Part shown: piece by piece, positions 39,730 to 47,598 of the stretch | Layout of the letters: each line of letters starts with the position of its first letter | How positions within the stretch are numbered: position 1 is the stretch's first letter | Origin: an uncultured Lachnospiraceae bacterium | GTDB lineage: Bacteria > Bacillota > Clostridia > Lachnospirales > Lachnospiraceae | Assembly: GCA_947626505.1 (NCBI GenBank) | Contig: CANQSN010000002.1 | Location: forward strand, 1-64,000 | Reading direction: 5' to 3' | Length of the DNA stretch: 64,000 nucleotides | Program-made: the position numbers and the translations under genes | Notes under the pieces: generated by a model | The model's database searches: none | What the model was told of the DNA's origin: nothing | What the model saw: only the letters and a program-made list of their open reading frames with translations

Positions 39730-40437
39730 CTAAACATTGTGCGTTTCTGACGACATATCTTCAATATGCACATCCTCCTTTGGATCTCCGAGCTTACGCT
39801 CAGTACCATGAACAAGGCGGACAATATTTTCCCTGTGCTGAAAAAAGGCAGACGCAGTAAATGCTAACGCAACCACATAACATTCCAGCAAATGCTTCTC
39901 ATGTACATAAGAACCTGCAAGCCCAATATGCCCAAACTGCCCAAAGAGCAGCATACACAAAAGAAATGAAGTAACTACCGCCAATGATGCCAGCGACATA
40001 TATTTTGTAATGAAAACAAAGGAAATAAAAACTGCCAGACAAATTACAATGATACGCCAGTCTCCAAATGCCAACACTGCACCTGAGGTAGCGGCAATTC
40101 CTTTACCTCCTTTAAAATTCATATAAAATGGATAATTGTGCCCAAGCACAACGCCAAATCCGGCGTAAAGAACCAGCAGTCCCACTAAATCAGGTTCTAT
40201 TCCGCCAAATATAATACGGATAATAATACAGCATATTAATGCCTTTAAGCAATCACCCACATAAACCATAATTCCCGCTTTCTTGCCAAGTACGCGACTC
40301 GCATTTGTTGTGCCGGAATTGCCGCTTCCATACTGTCTTATATCCACACCTTTAAGCCTTCCCAAAATATATCCTGTCTGAAATAATCCAAAGCAATACC
40401 CGATTACCAAACTAATTATACGATATAAAACCAACAT
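39730..40437 (-). CDS. plsY: Glycerol-3-phosphate acyltransferase PlsY
   Basis: Membrane enzyme that transfers acyl groups from acyl-phosphate to glycerol-3-phosphate, the first step of phosphatidic acid synthesis. The 235-aa protein has about five transmembrane helices and the family motifs GSGNSGTTNASRVLG, GHNYPFYMNFKGGKG and HREN in the last cytosolic loop. It has about 30 extra hydrophilic C-terminal residues. Its ATG overlaps the der stop by one base (TAATG). gpsA, downstream, supplies its substrate. Confidence 0.96.
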   Translation of the reverse strand: MLVLYRIISLVIGYCFGLFQTGYILGRLKGVDIRQYGSGNSGTTNASRVLGKKAGIMVYVGDCLKALICCIIIRIIFGGIEPDLVGLLVLYAGFGVVLGHNYPFYMNFKGGKGIAATSGAVLAFGDWRIIVICLAVFISFVFITKYMSLASLAVVTSFLLCMLLFGQFGHIGLAGSYVHEKHLLECYVVALAFTASAFFQHRENIVRLVHGTERKLGDPKEDVHIEDMSSETHNV

Positions 40438-41759
40438 TATTTTTCTTTCCTTTCCCTTGTTATAAAATGAATTGGCGTCCCCTTAAAACCGAAGGTATTG
40501 CGAATCTGGTTCTCAATATACCTTGTATAAGAAAAATGCATCAATTTCTTATCATTTACAAACATAACAAATGTAGGCGGTTTCACAGATACCTGCGTCA
40601 TATAGTATATTCTGAGCCGCTTACCTTTATCTGAAGGAGGCTGCTTCATTGCCACCGCCTCGGACAAAATCTCATTTAACACACCTGTCTGAATCCTTAA
40701 CGCATGATTTTCAATAACCACATCAATCATATCAAAAAGCTTGTTAAGCCGCTGTCCCGTTTTTGCGGAAATAAATAAAATCTCCGCATAATTCATAAAT
40801 GACAATGTCTGCCTTATTCTGTCAGTGAATTTATAAATAGTTTTATCATCTTTTTCTATTGCATCCCATTTATTAACCGCAATAATAATTCCTTTTCCTC
40901 TTTCATGGGCAATACCTGCAATTTTGGCGTCCTGCTCGGTAACGCCTTCTGTTGCATCAATCAGTAAAACCACAATGTCTGCACGTTCCACTGCGCTTAC
41001 TGTTCTTATAATACTATAGCGTTCCAATTCTTCCTTAATCTTATTCTTTCTGCGAAGCCCTGCTGTATCAATAAAGATATACTCCCTGCCATCATAGATA
41101 ACCTCCGTATCAATGGCGTCCCTTGTAGTTCCCGCTATATCGGAAACAATTAAACGTTTTTCGCCAAGGAGTTTATTAATCAAAGAAGATTTACCAACAT
41201 TGGGCTTACCTACAATGGCAATCTTTGGACGTTCATCCTCCTCTTCTTCAAATGCTTCTTTATCAAAATGCTTCACAACCTCATCAAGCATATCACCGAT
41301 TCCAAGACGCCCTGTACCGGAAATGGGCACCGGATCTCCCAGCCCTAAATTGTAAAATTCATATACATCCGGCATCTGTTTATCAAAGTTATCTACTTTA
41401 TTAACGACCAGCACAACGGGTTTATGCGAGCGCCTAAGCATATCCGCCACTTTACTGTCAGCATCCTGTAATCCCTGCTTAACGTCCACAAGAAACATAA
41501 TTACATCTGCGGTTGCAATAGCAATCTCCGCCTGCTCTCTCATATGCGACAGCATGATATCGCTGGTATCCGGCTCAATTCCTCCTGTATCAATCAAGGT
41601 AAAACTACCGTTAAGCCACGTAACATCCGCATAGATTCTATCCCTCGTAACGCCGGGAGTATCCTTTACAATCGCTATATTCTTACCTGCCAAAGCATTA
41701 AATAAAGTAGACTTTCCCACATTGGGGCGTCCCACAATGGCAACTATCGGTTTGCTCAT
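40437..41759 (-). CDS. der: Ribosome biogenesis GTPase Der (EngA)
   Basis: Essential GTPase for 50S subunit maturation. The 440-aa protein has two tandem G domains ([14 protein letters not shown] with DTPGV, and [14 protein letters not shown] with DTAGLRR; NKxD motifs NKVD and NKWD) and a C-terminal KH-like domain (GTPIHF). The ATG at 41759 ([10 protein letters not shown]) is preceded by GGAGGTAATAAG. An upstream frame adds 26 unrelated residues and is not used. It is the first gene of a der-plsY-gpsA run, divergent from the chemoreceptor gene. Confidence 0.98.
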   Translation of the reverse strand: MSKPIVAIVGRPNVGKSTLFNALAGKNIAIVKDTPGVTRDRIYADVTWLNGSFTLIDTGGIEPDTSDIMLSHMREQAEIAIATADVIMFLVDVKQGLQDADSKVADMLRRSHKPVVLVVNKVDNFDKQMPDVYEFYNLGLGDPVPISGTGRLGIGDMLDEVVKHFDKEAFEEEEDERPKIAIVGKPNVGKSSLINKLLGEKRLIVSDIAGTTRDAIDTEVIYDGREYIFIDTAGLRRKNKIKEELERYSIIRTVSAVERADIVVLLIDATEGVTEQDAKIAGIAHERGKGIIIAVNKWDAIEKDDKTIYKFTDRIRQTLSFMNYAEILFISAKTGQRLNKLFDMIDVVIENHALRIQTGVLNEILSEAVAMKQPPSDKGKRLRIYYMTQVSVKPPTFVMFVNDKKLMHFSYTRYIENQIRNTFGFKGTPIHFITRERKEK

Positions 41760-41889
41760 CTTATTACCTCCAAATACAAGCACATAAAACACACAATTAG
41801 ATATAGTATAATGTGCAAATGACTTTTTGGCAAGCATTTACAATAATAAATTTTAATATCTAAAATCCGTAGATATAATTTGTTTATGA

Positions 41890-41939
41890 ATATATGCATA
41901 TATCTAATTTTTTGACATAATTTTTAATTACGATATAGC
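41890..41939 (+). promoter_or_regulatory. AT-rich palindrome and candidate promoter before the chemoreceptor
   Basis: The 253-bp divergent gap between der and the chemoreceptor contains a perfect 14-bp palindrome, ATATATGCATATAT (41890-41903). TTGACA (41912-41917) lies downstream on the plus strand, with TATAGC 16 bp further. No good sigma-D (flagellar) promoter is visible. Confidence 0.45.
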
Positions 41940-42012
41940 ATATGCATAAAATATATGTTAATATAACTAAGACTCTTATGACACTGTTATTTTATGAGAA
42001 AGGATTAAGATT

Positions 42013-43893
42013 ATGAGAAAAGGGTTTACAAAAAATGCAGTAAAATATATGCTGATTTCTGCAATAGTAGTAATTATAGCTGTTTTTGCATATCAGACGA
42101 TAACGATATTTAATTCCAACAATAAACAATCGTCAGAAAAACTTGAAGCTGTAAAACAAAAGCTTGACAGCAACAGCGCTGAGATTGATCGTCTTACCAA
42201 AAACGTAGGCGATAACAACCTTGCAAAGGCTAGAGCATTTGCCGACATGCTGGTTTACAGGCCGGAAATCGCAGACACAAACGAGCTTTTGAAGCTTTGC
42301 GAAGACCTTATGGTAAGCGAGCTGCATATTATTGATGAGAAAGGAATTATTACAAGCAGCAGTATTACCGACTATATAGGATTTGACATGGGAAGCGGCG
42401 AGCAATCCAAAGTTTTTCTTGATATTATAGATGATCCGAGTAAGGAAATCGTACAGGAGCCGCAGAAAAATTCCGCCGCCGGCGTTATTACACAGTACAT
42501 AGGCGTTGCCAGAAAGGACGCAAAAGGTCTGGTTCAGGTAGGAATACAGCCGACAATACTTGACGAGGCTTTAGCCGGCAATGCAACTGATGTAGTTTTA
42601 GCTGATTTTGATTATGGCAAAAATGGCTATGTATTTGCCATTGATAAAGAAAGCAATGAGATACTTGCGCACAAGAACAAGGAATGTATCGGGAAAAAGG
42701 CTTCTGAAATTGGTTTTCCTGAAAAGCTGAGCAAGGGAAGAGGCAAAGGTAAAATAGACGGTACGTTTGGTTATTATAACATAGATGAATACGGTGATAT
42801 TCTTATTGGGACTATGCTTCCCGGCAGCGAATTTTTTATTGAAATTATAAGGCAGGCTATCATTGTTTGTCTTGCTATCATTATTATTAATATCATTATG
42901 ATTTTCATGATTAATCGATATGTATCAGATAATATAGTTACAGGAATTGTGTCCATTTCCGAATCCATGAGAAGGATTGCAGAAGGCGATTATTCAGTAA
43001 AAGTTCAAGAGTTTGGCAATGACGAATTCCAACAGCTAAGCAATAATATTAATATAATGGTTAGCAAGATTACTGAGAATCTTGATAAAAATGAAGATAT
43101 TCTCAAGCAACAGCAAGCTGCTATGCAAAATACAACCGAAATAATCAACGAAATCAAAGGCGTAAGCTCTAATATGGAAACAATTTCCAAAGAAACCTTG
43201 CAGAATTCCATATCCATTCACGAGGGAAGCGAAGAACAAAAGGAAGCTATTGAACAACTGCGTACTACTATGGAAGGACTGTCAAATAAGCTTTCAGATG
43301 GCGCTTCCTCTGCAGTAAAGATTTCAAAGGAAACATTAGAAGCTGTAGACGGACTGGTTAATATTAAGGAGCAGGTATTAATGTTATCTGATTCAATGGA
43401 AAAAATCAGCGCTTCCTCACAGGAGATTGAAAAGATTATTGATGATATCAACCAGATTGCCCAGCAGACCAACATGCTTTCTCTAAATGCGTCTATTGAA
43501 GCTGCAAGAGCCGGCGAACTTGGAAAAGGATTTTCTGTCGTTGCTTCCGAGGTTGGCGCATTAGCCGAGAGAAGTTCTGAAGCGGTAAAGCAAACTAATA
43601 CATTGATACACAATTCATTAGAAGCAATTTCTGATGGACGATCTATAACACAGCAAGCAGTGGAAGGATTTGTGCAGGCAGTGGAGCGCATTGAAAATAC
43701 AAGCAAAAATGTAGAACAGGTAAGTCAAATGATGGATTCCCACGTTGAGATGGTAACTCAGGCAGTAAGCGGACTTGGAAAGATTTCTCAGGTTGTGGAC
43801 AACAATGTGGCGGTTGCAAAGGACAGTGAAGCTTCCGCAAGAAATATGGCTGACGAAGCAGGTCGTTTACTTGAACTTGTAGTAGAACAGTAA
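42013..43893 (+). CDS. Methyl-accepting chemotaxis protein
   Basis: A 626-aa transmembrane chemoreceptor. TM1 covers about residues 12-30. An extracytoplasmic double-Cache-like sensor domain (about 35-275) includes GVITQYIGVARKDAKGLVQVG and YGKNGYVFAIDKE. TM2 is about 282-301, HAMP about 303-356, and the rest is an antiparallel coiled-coil signalling domain whose tip contains QIAQQTNMLSLNASIEAARA and GFSVVASEVGALAE. The ligand is unknown. AAAGGA precedes the ATG. One of only three intact plus-strand genes; cheR lies at 61451. It is isolated by the strong terminator at 43939-43978. Confidence 0.95.
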   Translation: MRKGFTKNAVKYMLISAIVVIIAVFAYQTITIFNSNNKQSSEKLEAVKQKLDSNSAEIDRLTKNVGDNNLAKARAFADMLVYRPEIADTNELLKLCEDLMVSELHIIDEKGIITSSSITDYIGFDMGSGEQSKVFLDIIDDPSKEIVQEPQKNSAAGVITQYIGVARKDAKGLVQVGIQPTILDEALAGNATDVVLADFDYGKNGYVFAIDKESNEILAHKNKECIGKKASEIGFPEKLSKGRGKGKIDGTFGYYNIDEYGDILIGTMLPGSEFFIEIIRQAIIVCLAIIIINIIMIFMINRYVSDNIVTGIVSISESMRRIAEGDYSVKVQEFGNDEFQQLSNNINIMVSKITENLDKNEDILKQQQAAMQNTTEIINEIKGVSSNMETISKETLQNSISIHEGSEEQKEAIEQLRTTMEGLSNKLSDGASSAVKISKETLEAVDGLVNIKEQVLMLSDSMEKISASSQEIEKIIDDINQIAQQTNMLSLNASIEAARAGELGKGFSVVASEVGALAERSSEAVKQTNTLIHNSLEAISDGRSITQQAVEGFVQAVERIENTSKNVEQVSQMMDSHVEMVTQAVSGLGKISQVVDNNVAVAKDSEASARNMADEAGRLLELVVEQ

Positions 43894-43899
43894 TTTTTC

Positions 43900-43917
43900 A
43901 AGACTCCCATCTTATAA
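43900..43917 (-). repeat. Partial intergenic repeat
   Basis: TTATAAGATGGGAGTCTT on the minus strand, similar to the family core but truncated. It lies between the convergent chemoreceptor and DUF4179 genes, beyond the shared terminator. The match is weaker than for other copies. Confidence 0.45.
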
Positions 43918-43938
43918 ATAAAATAATATTAATATAAC

Positions 43939-43978
43939 AAATTAAGAGACTGACCGCAATTGACCAGTCTCTTAATTT
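43939..43978. terminator. Bidirectional terminator between convergent genes
   Basis: A perfect 14-bp stem AAATTAAGAGACTG/CAGTCTCTTAATTT with a 12-nt loop, followed by ATTTTTTAT on the plus strand. It serves the chemoreceptor gene and probably also the converging DUF4179 gene. Confidence 0.92.
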
Positions 43979-44002
43979 ATTTTTTATACCTGTTACTATA
44001 AG

Positions 44003-45184
44003 CTATTTTACTCTGGTCAGTTTAATAACTGTTGATTTGCCGCTTTCCTTAAAATATACTCTGACGCTTAATGTATCTGTAAATTCCATCAGGTCATACT
44101 GCATTTCATCTTTAAAATTCTTACCGCCTTCCGGTGTAATGCAGCCATCATAACCTTTTGCATCCTCGCCATCTTTATTCATAATTTGGAATGTGATGAA
44201 ATCTCCATTGTCATCATCCTCATTGTCTATATAGGAAATGACGGAATAAGTGCTGATTTCTGTATTAGTAAGAGTAAGCTCTTTCAAATAAGCGTCGCGT
44301 CCCTCTATCTTTCCATCGTTTTCCAATAGCTTATAGGTGGCAATATCCTCCTTGCTGCTGTTGTCATTAATAGTAACTGTTTTTTCTTCTGACCATTGCT
44401 TATAGTCATAGCCTTTTTTTTCATTAATTGTCTCTTTAAAAGCTTTTAAGTCATCATATTCATTGACGCCGGTAATAATCGGAAGCTTGAATGAATTGTC
44501 GTCTGTAATGCGTTCAAGCTCCAATACCTGCACTAATTTGCCATCCAATGAAGTTCTCCAGTCTTCTGAAATCTCCGGTGAGACTTTTGAGTTTTTACCT
44601 GTATCAACATATACCTCTAACAATTTTCTTCCGGTACTTATGCAATAATCTGTCACCAGCTCATCAGAGTCTATGCCGACATCTAAATCTTTCATAGTAA
44701 GATACTCTAAATCTGCTCCGCTTCCTAATATCAGATACTTGTCGGCATCCTTAACATTTGCCTCCACAGTCAAGTAAACGCTTTTTTTGTCGCATAAGGC
44801 AGAGGTAACATTAAATTCTACTTTCTTAATATCCTCGCTGTCAGCGCCCTTTCCATATTTCTCTGAAACCTTAGCTGCTGTTACATCTGTATCTACAAGT
44901 TTTCTTGCCTCCTCTGAAAAACCTCCGGCATGAAAATACTGTGACAATCCGAAAATTTTATTTGTTGCATATGCAGTAGTTCCCAGCAACAGAACTACTC
45001 CCATTATTGCCGCCGCTGCACCAAAACGTGAAAAACCAACGACCTTTTTAATTTTTTTATTATTTCTGTTAGAGTTATTATTAAGCTGTAATAATTGCTC
45101 CTCCAACTGTTCAGGAACAGGTATTTGATTCAAAAAGGCTTTCATTTGTTTCTTGTTTAAATTGTCTTGATTTTGATTCTCCAT
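44003..45184 (-). CDS. DUF4179 membrane protein, probable anti-sigma partner
   Basis: A 393-aa single-pass protein. Residues 1-50 form a cytosolic segment (QIPVPEQLEEQLLQL, resembling a short anti-sigma zinc-less N-terminus), TM about residues 54-72 (AAAAIMGVVLLLGTTAYA). An extracytoplasmic DUF4179-type domain of about 320 residues, rich in charged and Thr residues, then ends VIKLTRVK. Such proteins are commonly encoded after an ECF sigma factor and are thought to sequester it. The 74-bp overlap with the sigma gene supports coupled expression. GGAGG precedes the ATG. The signal sensed is unknown. Confidence 0.85.
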   Translation of the reverse strand: MENQNQDNLNKKQMKAFLNQIPVPEQLEEQLLQLNNNSNRNNKKIKKVVGFSRFGAAAAIMGVVLLLGTTAYATNKIFGLSQYFHAGGFSEEARKLVDTDVTAAKVSEKYGKGADSEDIKKVEFNVTSALCDKKSVYLTVEANVKDADKYLILGSGADLEYLTMKDLDVGIDSDELVTDYCISTGRKLLEVYVDTGKNSKVSPEISEDWRTSLDGKLVQVLELERITDDNSFKLPIITGVNEYDDLKAFKETINEKKGYDYKQWSEEKTVTINDNSSKEDIATYKLLENDGKIEGRDAYLKELTLTNTEISTYSVISYIDNEDDDNGDFITFQIMNKDGEDAKGYDGCITPEGGKNFKDEMQYDLMEFTDTLSVRVYFKESGKSTVIKLTRVK

Positions 45185-45650
45185 TGTTCCAATCCTCCAA
45201 TCTCTTTCTTAATTGCTCTCTGGCCCGCTGCAGCCTTGTTTGTATGGTACTTTCTTTTACATTTAAAATTTGGCTTATTTCACGCACAGAATATTCCTCA
45301 TAGTAATATAACAGAATTACCTCACGATAATTATCCTTAAGCTCTAAAATCACCTCATAAAGCTCAATGTCTCTATCATACTTAAAAGGAATGTCTTGCA
45401 CCAGCTCCTCTCTCTGGTTCCATAAGTTCTTTTTTAAATTCTTTGCATAATTCATTGCAACCTTGTAAAGCCAGTTTTTTACATGCTCCTTAGATGCAAA
45501 ATGTTTCTTCCCCTGTAACAATTTTAAATAGGCAAACTGTACTGCATCCTCTGCATCGAAGGAATTACCGCAAAAGCCATACATAACTCGGTAAATGGAC
45601 TTATAATAAGATTTTACAACATCTTCATAATCCTCCTGCACATTATACAT
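45111..45650 (-). CDS. ECF-type RNA polymerase sigma factor
   Basis: A 179-aa sigma-70 family protein with region 2 (YKSIYRVMYGFCGNSFDAEDAVQFAYLKLLQ) and region 4 helix-turn-helix (YSVREISQILNVKESTIQTRLQRAREQLRKRL), and no regions 1 or 3, as in ECF factors. Its C-terminal 24 codons overlap the downstream membrane gene by 74 bp. AAAGGAGG precedes the ATG. No ECF-type autopromoter was recognised upstream. A perfect 12-bp palindrome, TAGTAGCTACTA, lies at 45713-45724. Confidence 0.93.
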   Translation of the reverse strand: MYNVQEDYEDVVKSYYKSIYRVMYGFCGNSFDAEDAVQFAYLKLLQGKKHFASKEHVKNWLYKVAMNYAKNLKKNLWNQREELVQDIPFKYDRDIELYEVILELKDNYREVILLYYYEEYSVREISQILNVKESTIQTRLQRAREQLRKRLEDWNNGESKSRQFKQETNESLFESNTCS

Positions 45651-45712
45651 CCAATTCCTCCTTTAATATTGCAAATGATAGAATTTATATTTATCTATCT
45701 GCCATTCTTACT

Positions 45713-45724
45713 TAGTAGCTACTA
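45713..45724. promoter_or_regulatory. Palindrome upstream of the sigma factor gene
   Basis: TAGTAGCTACTA, a perfect 12-bp palindrome about 65 bp before the sigma gene ATG and within the 238-bp gap to pgeF. A candidate operator; no regulator gene is adjacent. Confidence 0.4.
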
Positions 45725-45798
45725 CTTATACTACAATTAAGGACGTCAAAATATCTCATTTTTTAATTTTTTTAATAAAATTAAATTGCGCAGTATAA

Positions 45799-45829
45799 AA
45801 GACCTCCAATCATAAGTATAGAAGGTCTT
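45799..45829 (-). terminator. Terminator after pgeF
   Basis: AAGACCT and AGGTCTT arms with a 17-nt loop, followed by TTTAT on the minus strand, 60 bp after the pgeF stop. Moderate strength. Confidence 0.65.
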
Positions 45830-45888
45830 AAAATATAAGTATTATACTAATCAATCCGGTATAACAATCGCTCTCAAATCCTTTTAAT

Positions 45889-46740
45889 CTATTTACATGC
45901 AATAAACGCAGCAAGGTTTCCTCTCATTCCGCGGCTTGCGCGATGAGAAAACAAAAGTTTAGAATTACAGCAGGTACAAATATCCGTCACATCCATATTT
46001 TTTGTCTGAATGCCAGCATTTAAAAGAATCAGCTCATTAGCTTTCCATAAATCCAATTGATATTTTCCATTTCCCTTATCCTCAAAAAACTCCAAAAGCT
46101 CCTCCTTAGAAAATGCATCTGCAAATTCATCATATACATCCCTGCTAACTTCATAACAGTCTTTGCAAATGCTTGGTCCAATGGCAGCTACAATATTATA
46201 GTTCATCGAGCCATAATCACTTTCCATAAGACGAACCATTTTCTCACCGATTTTTCCTACAGTTCCGCGCCATCCTGAATGTGCCAGCGCCGCCACATTT
46301 TCCTTTGGATCATAGAAAAAAAGCGGAACACAGTCTGCAAAAAAAGTAGCTAAAACTACTCCTGCTTCATTTGTAACCAACCCGTCTATGCAGTCATAAT
46401 CTCTCTTTCTTGTGATGCCCTTTCCCATATCCTCTTTTGTAACCTTGCGGATAATCGTCTGATGCTGCTGGTCAGAAAATACAAGCTGCTCCGGAGTAAA
46501 TCCAATAGCGCTTCCAATCCTTTTAAAATTCTCATGTACATTTAATGGAGAATCTCCTCTGGAAAAACTTAAGTTCATACTGGACAAATGATTCCTGCTG
46601 ACGCCGCCCTCCCTTGTGGAAAATCCATGCATAACATTAAGCTCATCAAGCTTAGGAAATGCAATATATGGCACATTATTCTTATTTTTAACCAATGTAG
46701 AAAAGTTGTTGTTACTCAACTTAAAGTCTGATTTATCCAT
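45889..46740 (-). CDS. pgeF: Peptidoglycan editing factor PgeF (YfiH)
   Basis: A 283-aa copper-oxidoreductase-like protein of the DUF152 family. In E. coli PgeF removes misincorporated L-Ser from peptidoglycan precursors. Motifs: HGFSTREGGVS, SDQQHQT, DCVPLFFYDP, LAHSGWRGTVGKI (metal-ligand His) and CTCCN near the C-terminus. I use the ATG at 46740, spaced seven bases from AGAGG; an ATG six bases upstream is too close to that site. It lies 50 bp after yraN. Confidence 0.94.
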   Translation of the reverse strand: MDKSDFKLSNNNFSTLVKNKNNVPYIAFPKLDELNVMHGFSTREGGVSRNHLSSMNLSFSRGDSPLNVHENFKRIGSAIGFTPEQLVFSDQQHQTIIRKVTKEDMGKGITRKRDYDCIDGLVTNEAGVVLATFFADCVPLFFYDPKENVAALAHSGWRGTVGKIGEKMVRLMESDYGSMNYNIVAAIGPSICKDCYEVSRDVYDEFADAFSKEELLEFFEDKGNGKYQLDLWKANELILLNAGIQTKNMDVTDICTCCNSKLLFSHRASRGMRGNLAAFIACK

Positions 46741-46791
46741 ACTCATACCTCTAATTTTACTATATACTCCAATTATAATGTAAACAAAACA

Positions 46792-47157
46792 TTATATATA
46801 ATGTTCATAGCAAAATGGGAACGCATCAGCTATCACCGACATATGCCTTCCATTTACAGCAACAACATCAAACCTGATACTTTGGGAATCCGGAATACCC
46901 TTCTGCTGCATATAATAGAGAGCCACCTTACTAATCTGACGCTGTTTTCTTAAATTAACTGCATCAAATGCATCCCCGCTCTTATTGTTCTTTCTGTACT
47001 TTACCTCCATAAACACTAAATAATCCGATTCTCTGGCAATAATATCAATCTCACCCTGACGCACTCGGTAGTTGCGTGCCTCAATGCTATATCCACGCTC
47101 CTTCAATACCTCGCATACCATATTCTCTACATTCTCCCCTATATTTCTCTTGTTCAT
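46792..47157 (-). CDS. yraN: YraN/UPF0102 endonuclease-fold protein
   Basis: A 121-aa protein with the restriction-endonuclease-like core: GENVENMVCEVLKERGY, GEIDIIARE and VFMEVKYRKN (Asp...Glu-x-Lys). It is a conserved bacterial family of uncertain role, often near rnhB and the ribosome genes. AAGGTG precedes the ATG. It lies 16 bp after the FlhB-like gene, extending the rbgA-rnhB cluster. Confidence 0.92.
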   Translation of the reverse strand: MNKRNIGENVENMVCEVLKERGYSIEARNYRVRQGEIDIIARESDYLVFMEVKYRKNNKSGDAFDAVNLRKQRQISKVALYYMQQKGIPDSQSIRFDVVAVNGRHMSVIADAFPFCYEHYI

Positions 47158-47173
47158 CTTACACCTTCTCTTA

Positions 47174-47449
47174 CTATAGCTTTCCCTTTATACGGTCCAT
47201 ATCGTCTACATAGACAAGAATCTCCGCTACAACCCCGTAAAGCTCCTCCGGAATATAATCCCCTAAATCAAGCTTTAACAATGTTTTTGCAAGCCTTGAA
47301 TCTTCATAAAGCGGAACATCATTTTCCTGTGCGGTTGAAATAATCTTGTCTGCCACATATCCCTCTCCGGAAGCCACAATCTTAGGCGCACCCTCCGAAG
47401 GCTCATAAGATAACGCAACCGCTGCCCGCTTTCTTCTTCCATCTTCCAT
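47174..47449 (-). CDS. FlhB C-terminal domain homologue (YlqH-like)
   Basis: A 91-aa soluble protein matching the cytosolic domain of FlhB/EscU: RKRAAVALSYEP, APKIVASGEGYVADKI, then DVPLYEDSRLAKTLLKLDLGDYIPEELYGVVAEIL. It lacks the membrane part and the autocleaved NPTH motif. Stand-alone FlhB-like proteins (YlqH/FlhX) sit beside rnhB in many Firmicutes; B. subtilis has ylqF-rnhB-ylqG-ylqH. Its role is not settled. It follows the FliK-like gene by 149 bp, an interval in which I see no gene. Confidence 0.85.
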   Translation of the reverse strand: MEDGRRKRAAVALSYEPSEGAPKIVASGEGYVADKIISTAQENDVPLYEDSRLAKTLLKLDLGDYIPEELYGVVAEILVYVDDMDRIKGKL

Positions 47450-47598
47450 ACTCTATCATCTCCTGCCATAATTCCATATTATTATTGAATAATACTTACA
47501 TACCTCAATGTGGGATTGCAGTATCCTGCTTTAAAGTCTTGGAGCAAACTTCTCATCTGCTCTCTAAGACACCTTCTGCTATGAATAGCTGTAATGAA

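Noticed and set aside
41760-42012. Sigma-D promoter for the chemoreceptor gene
   Set aside because: No TAAA-n15-GCCGATAA-like pair was found; only an imperfect sigma-A-like candidate exists.
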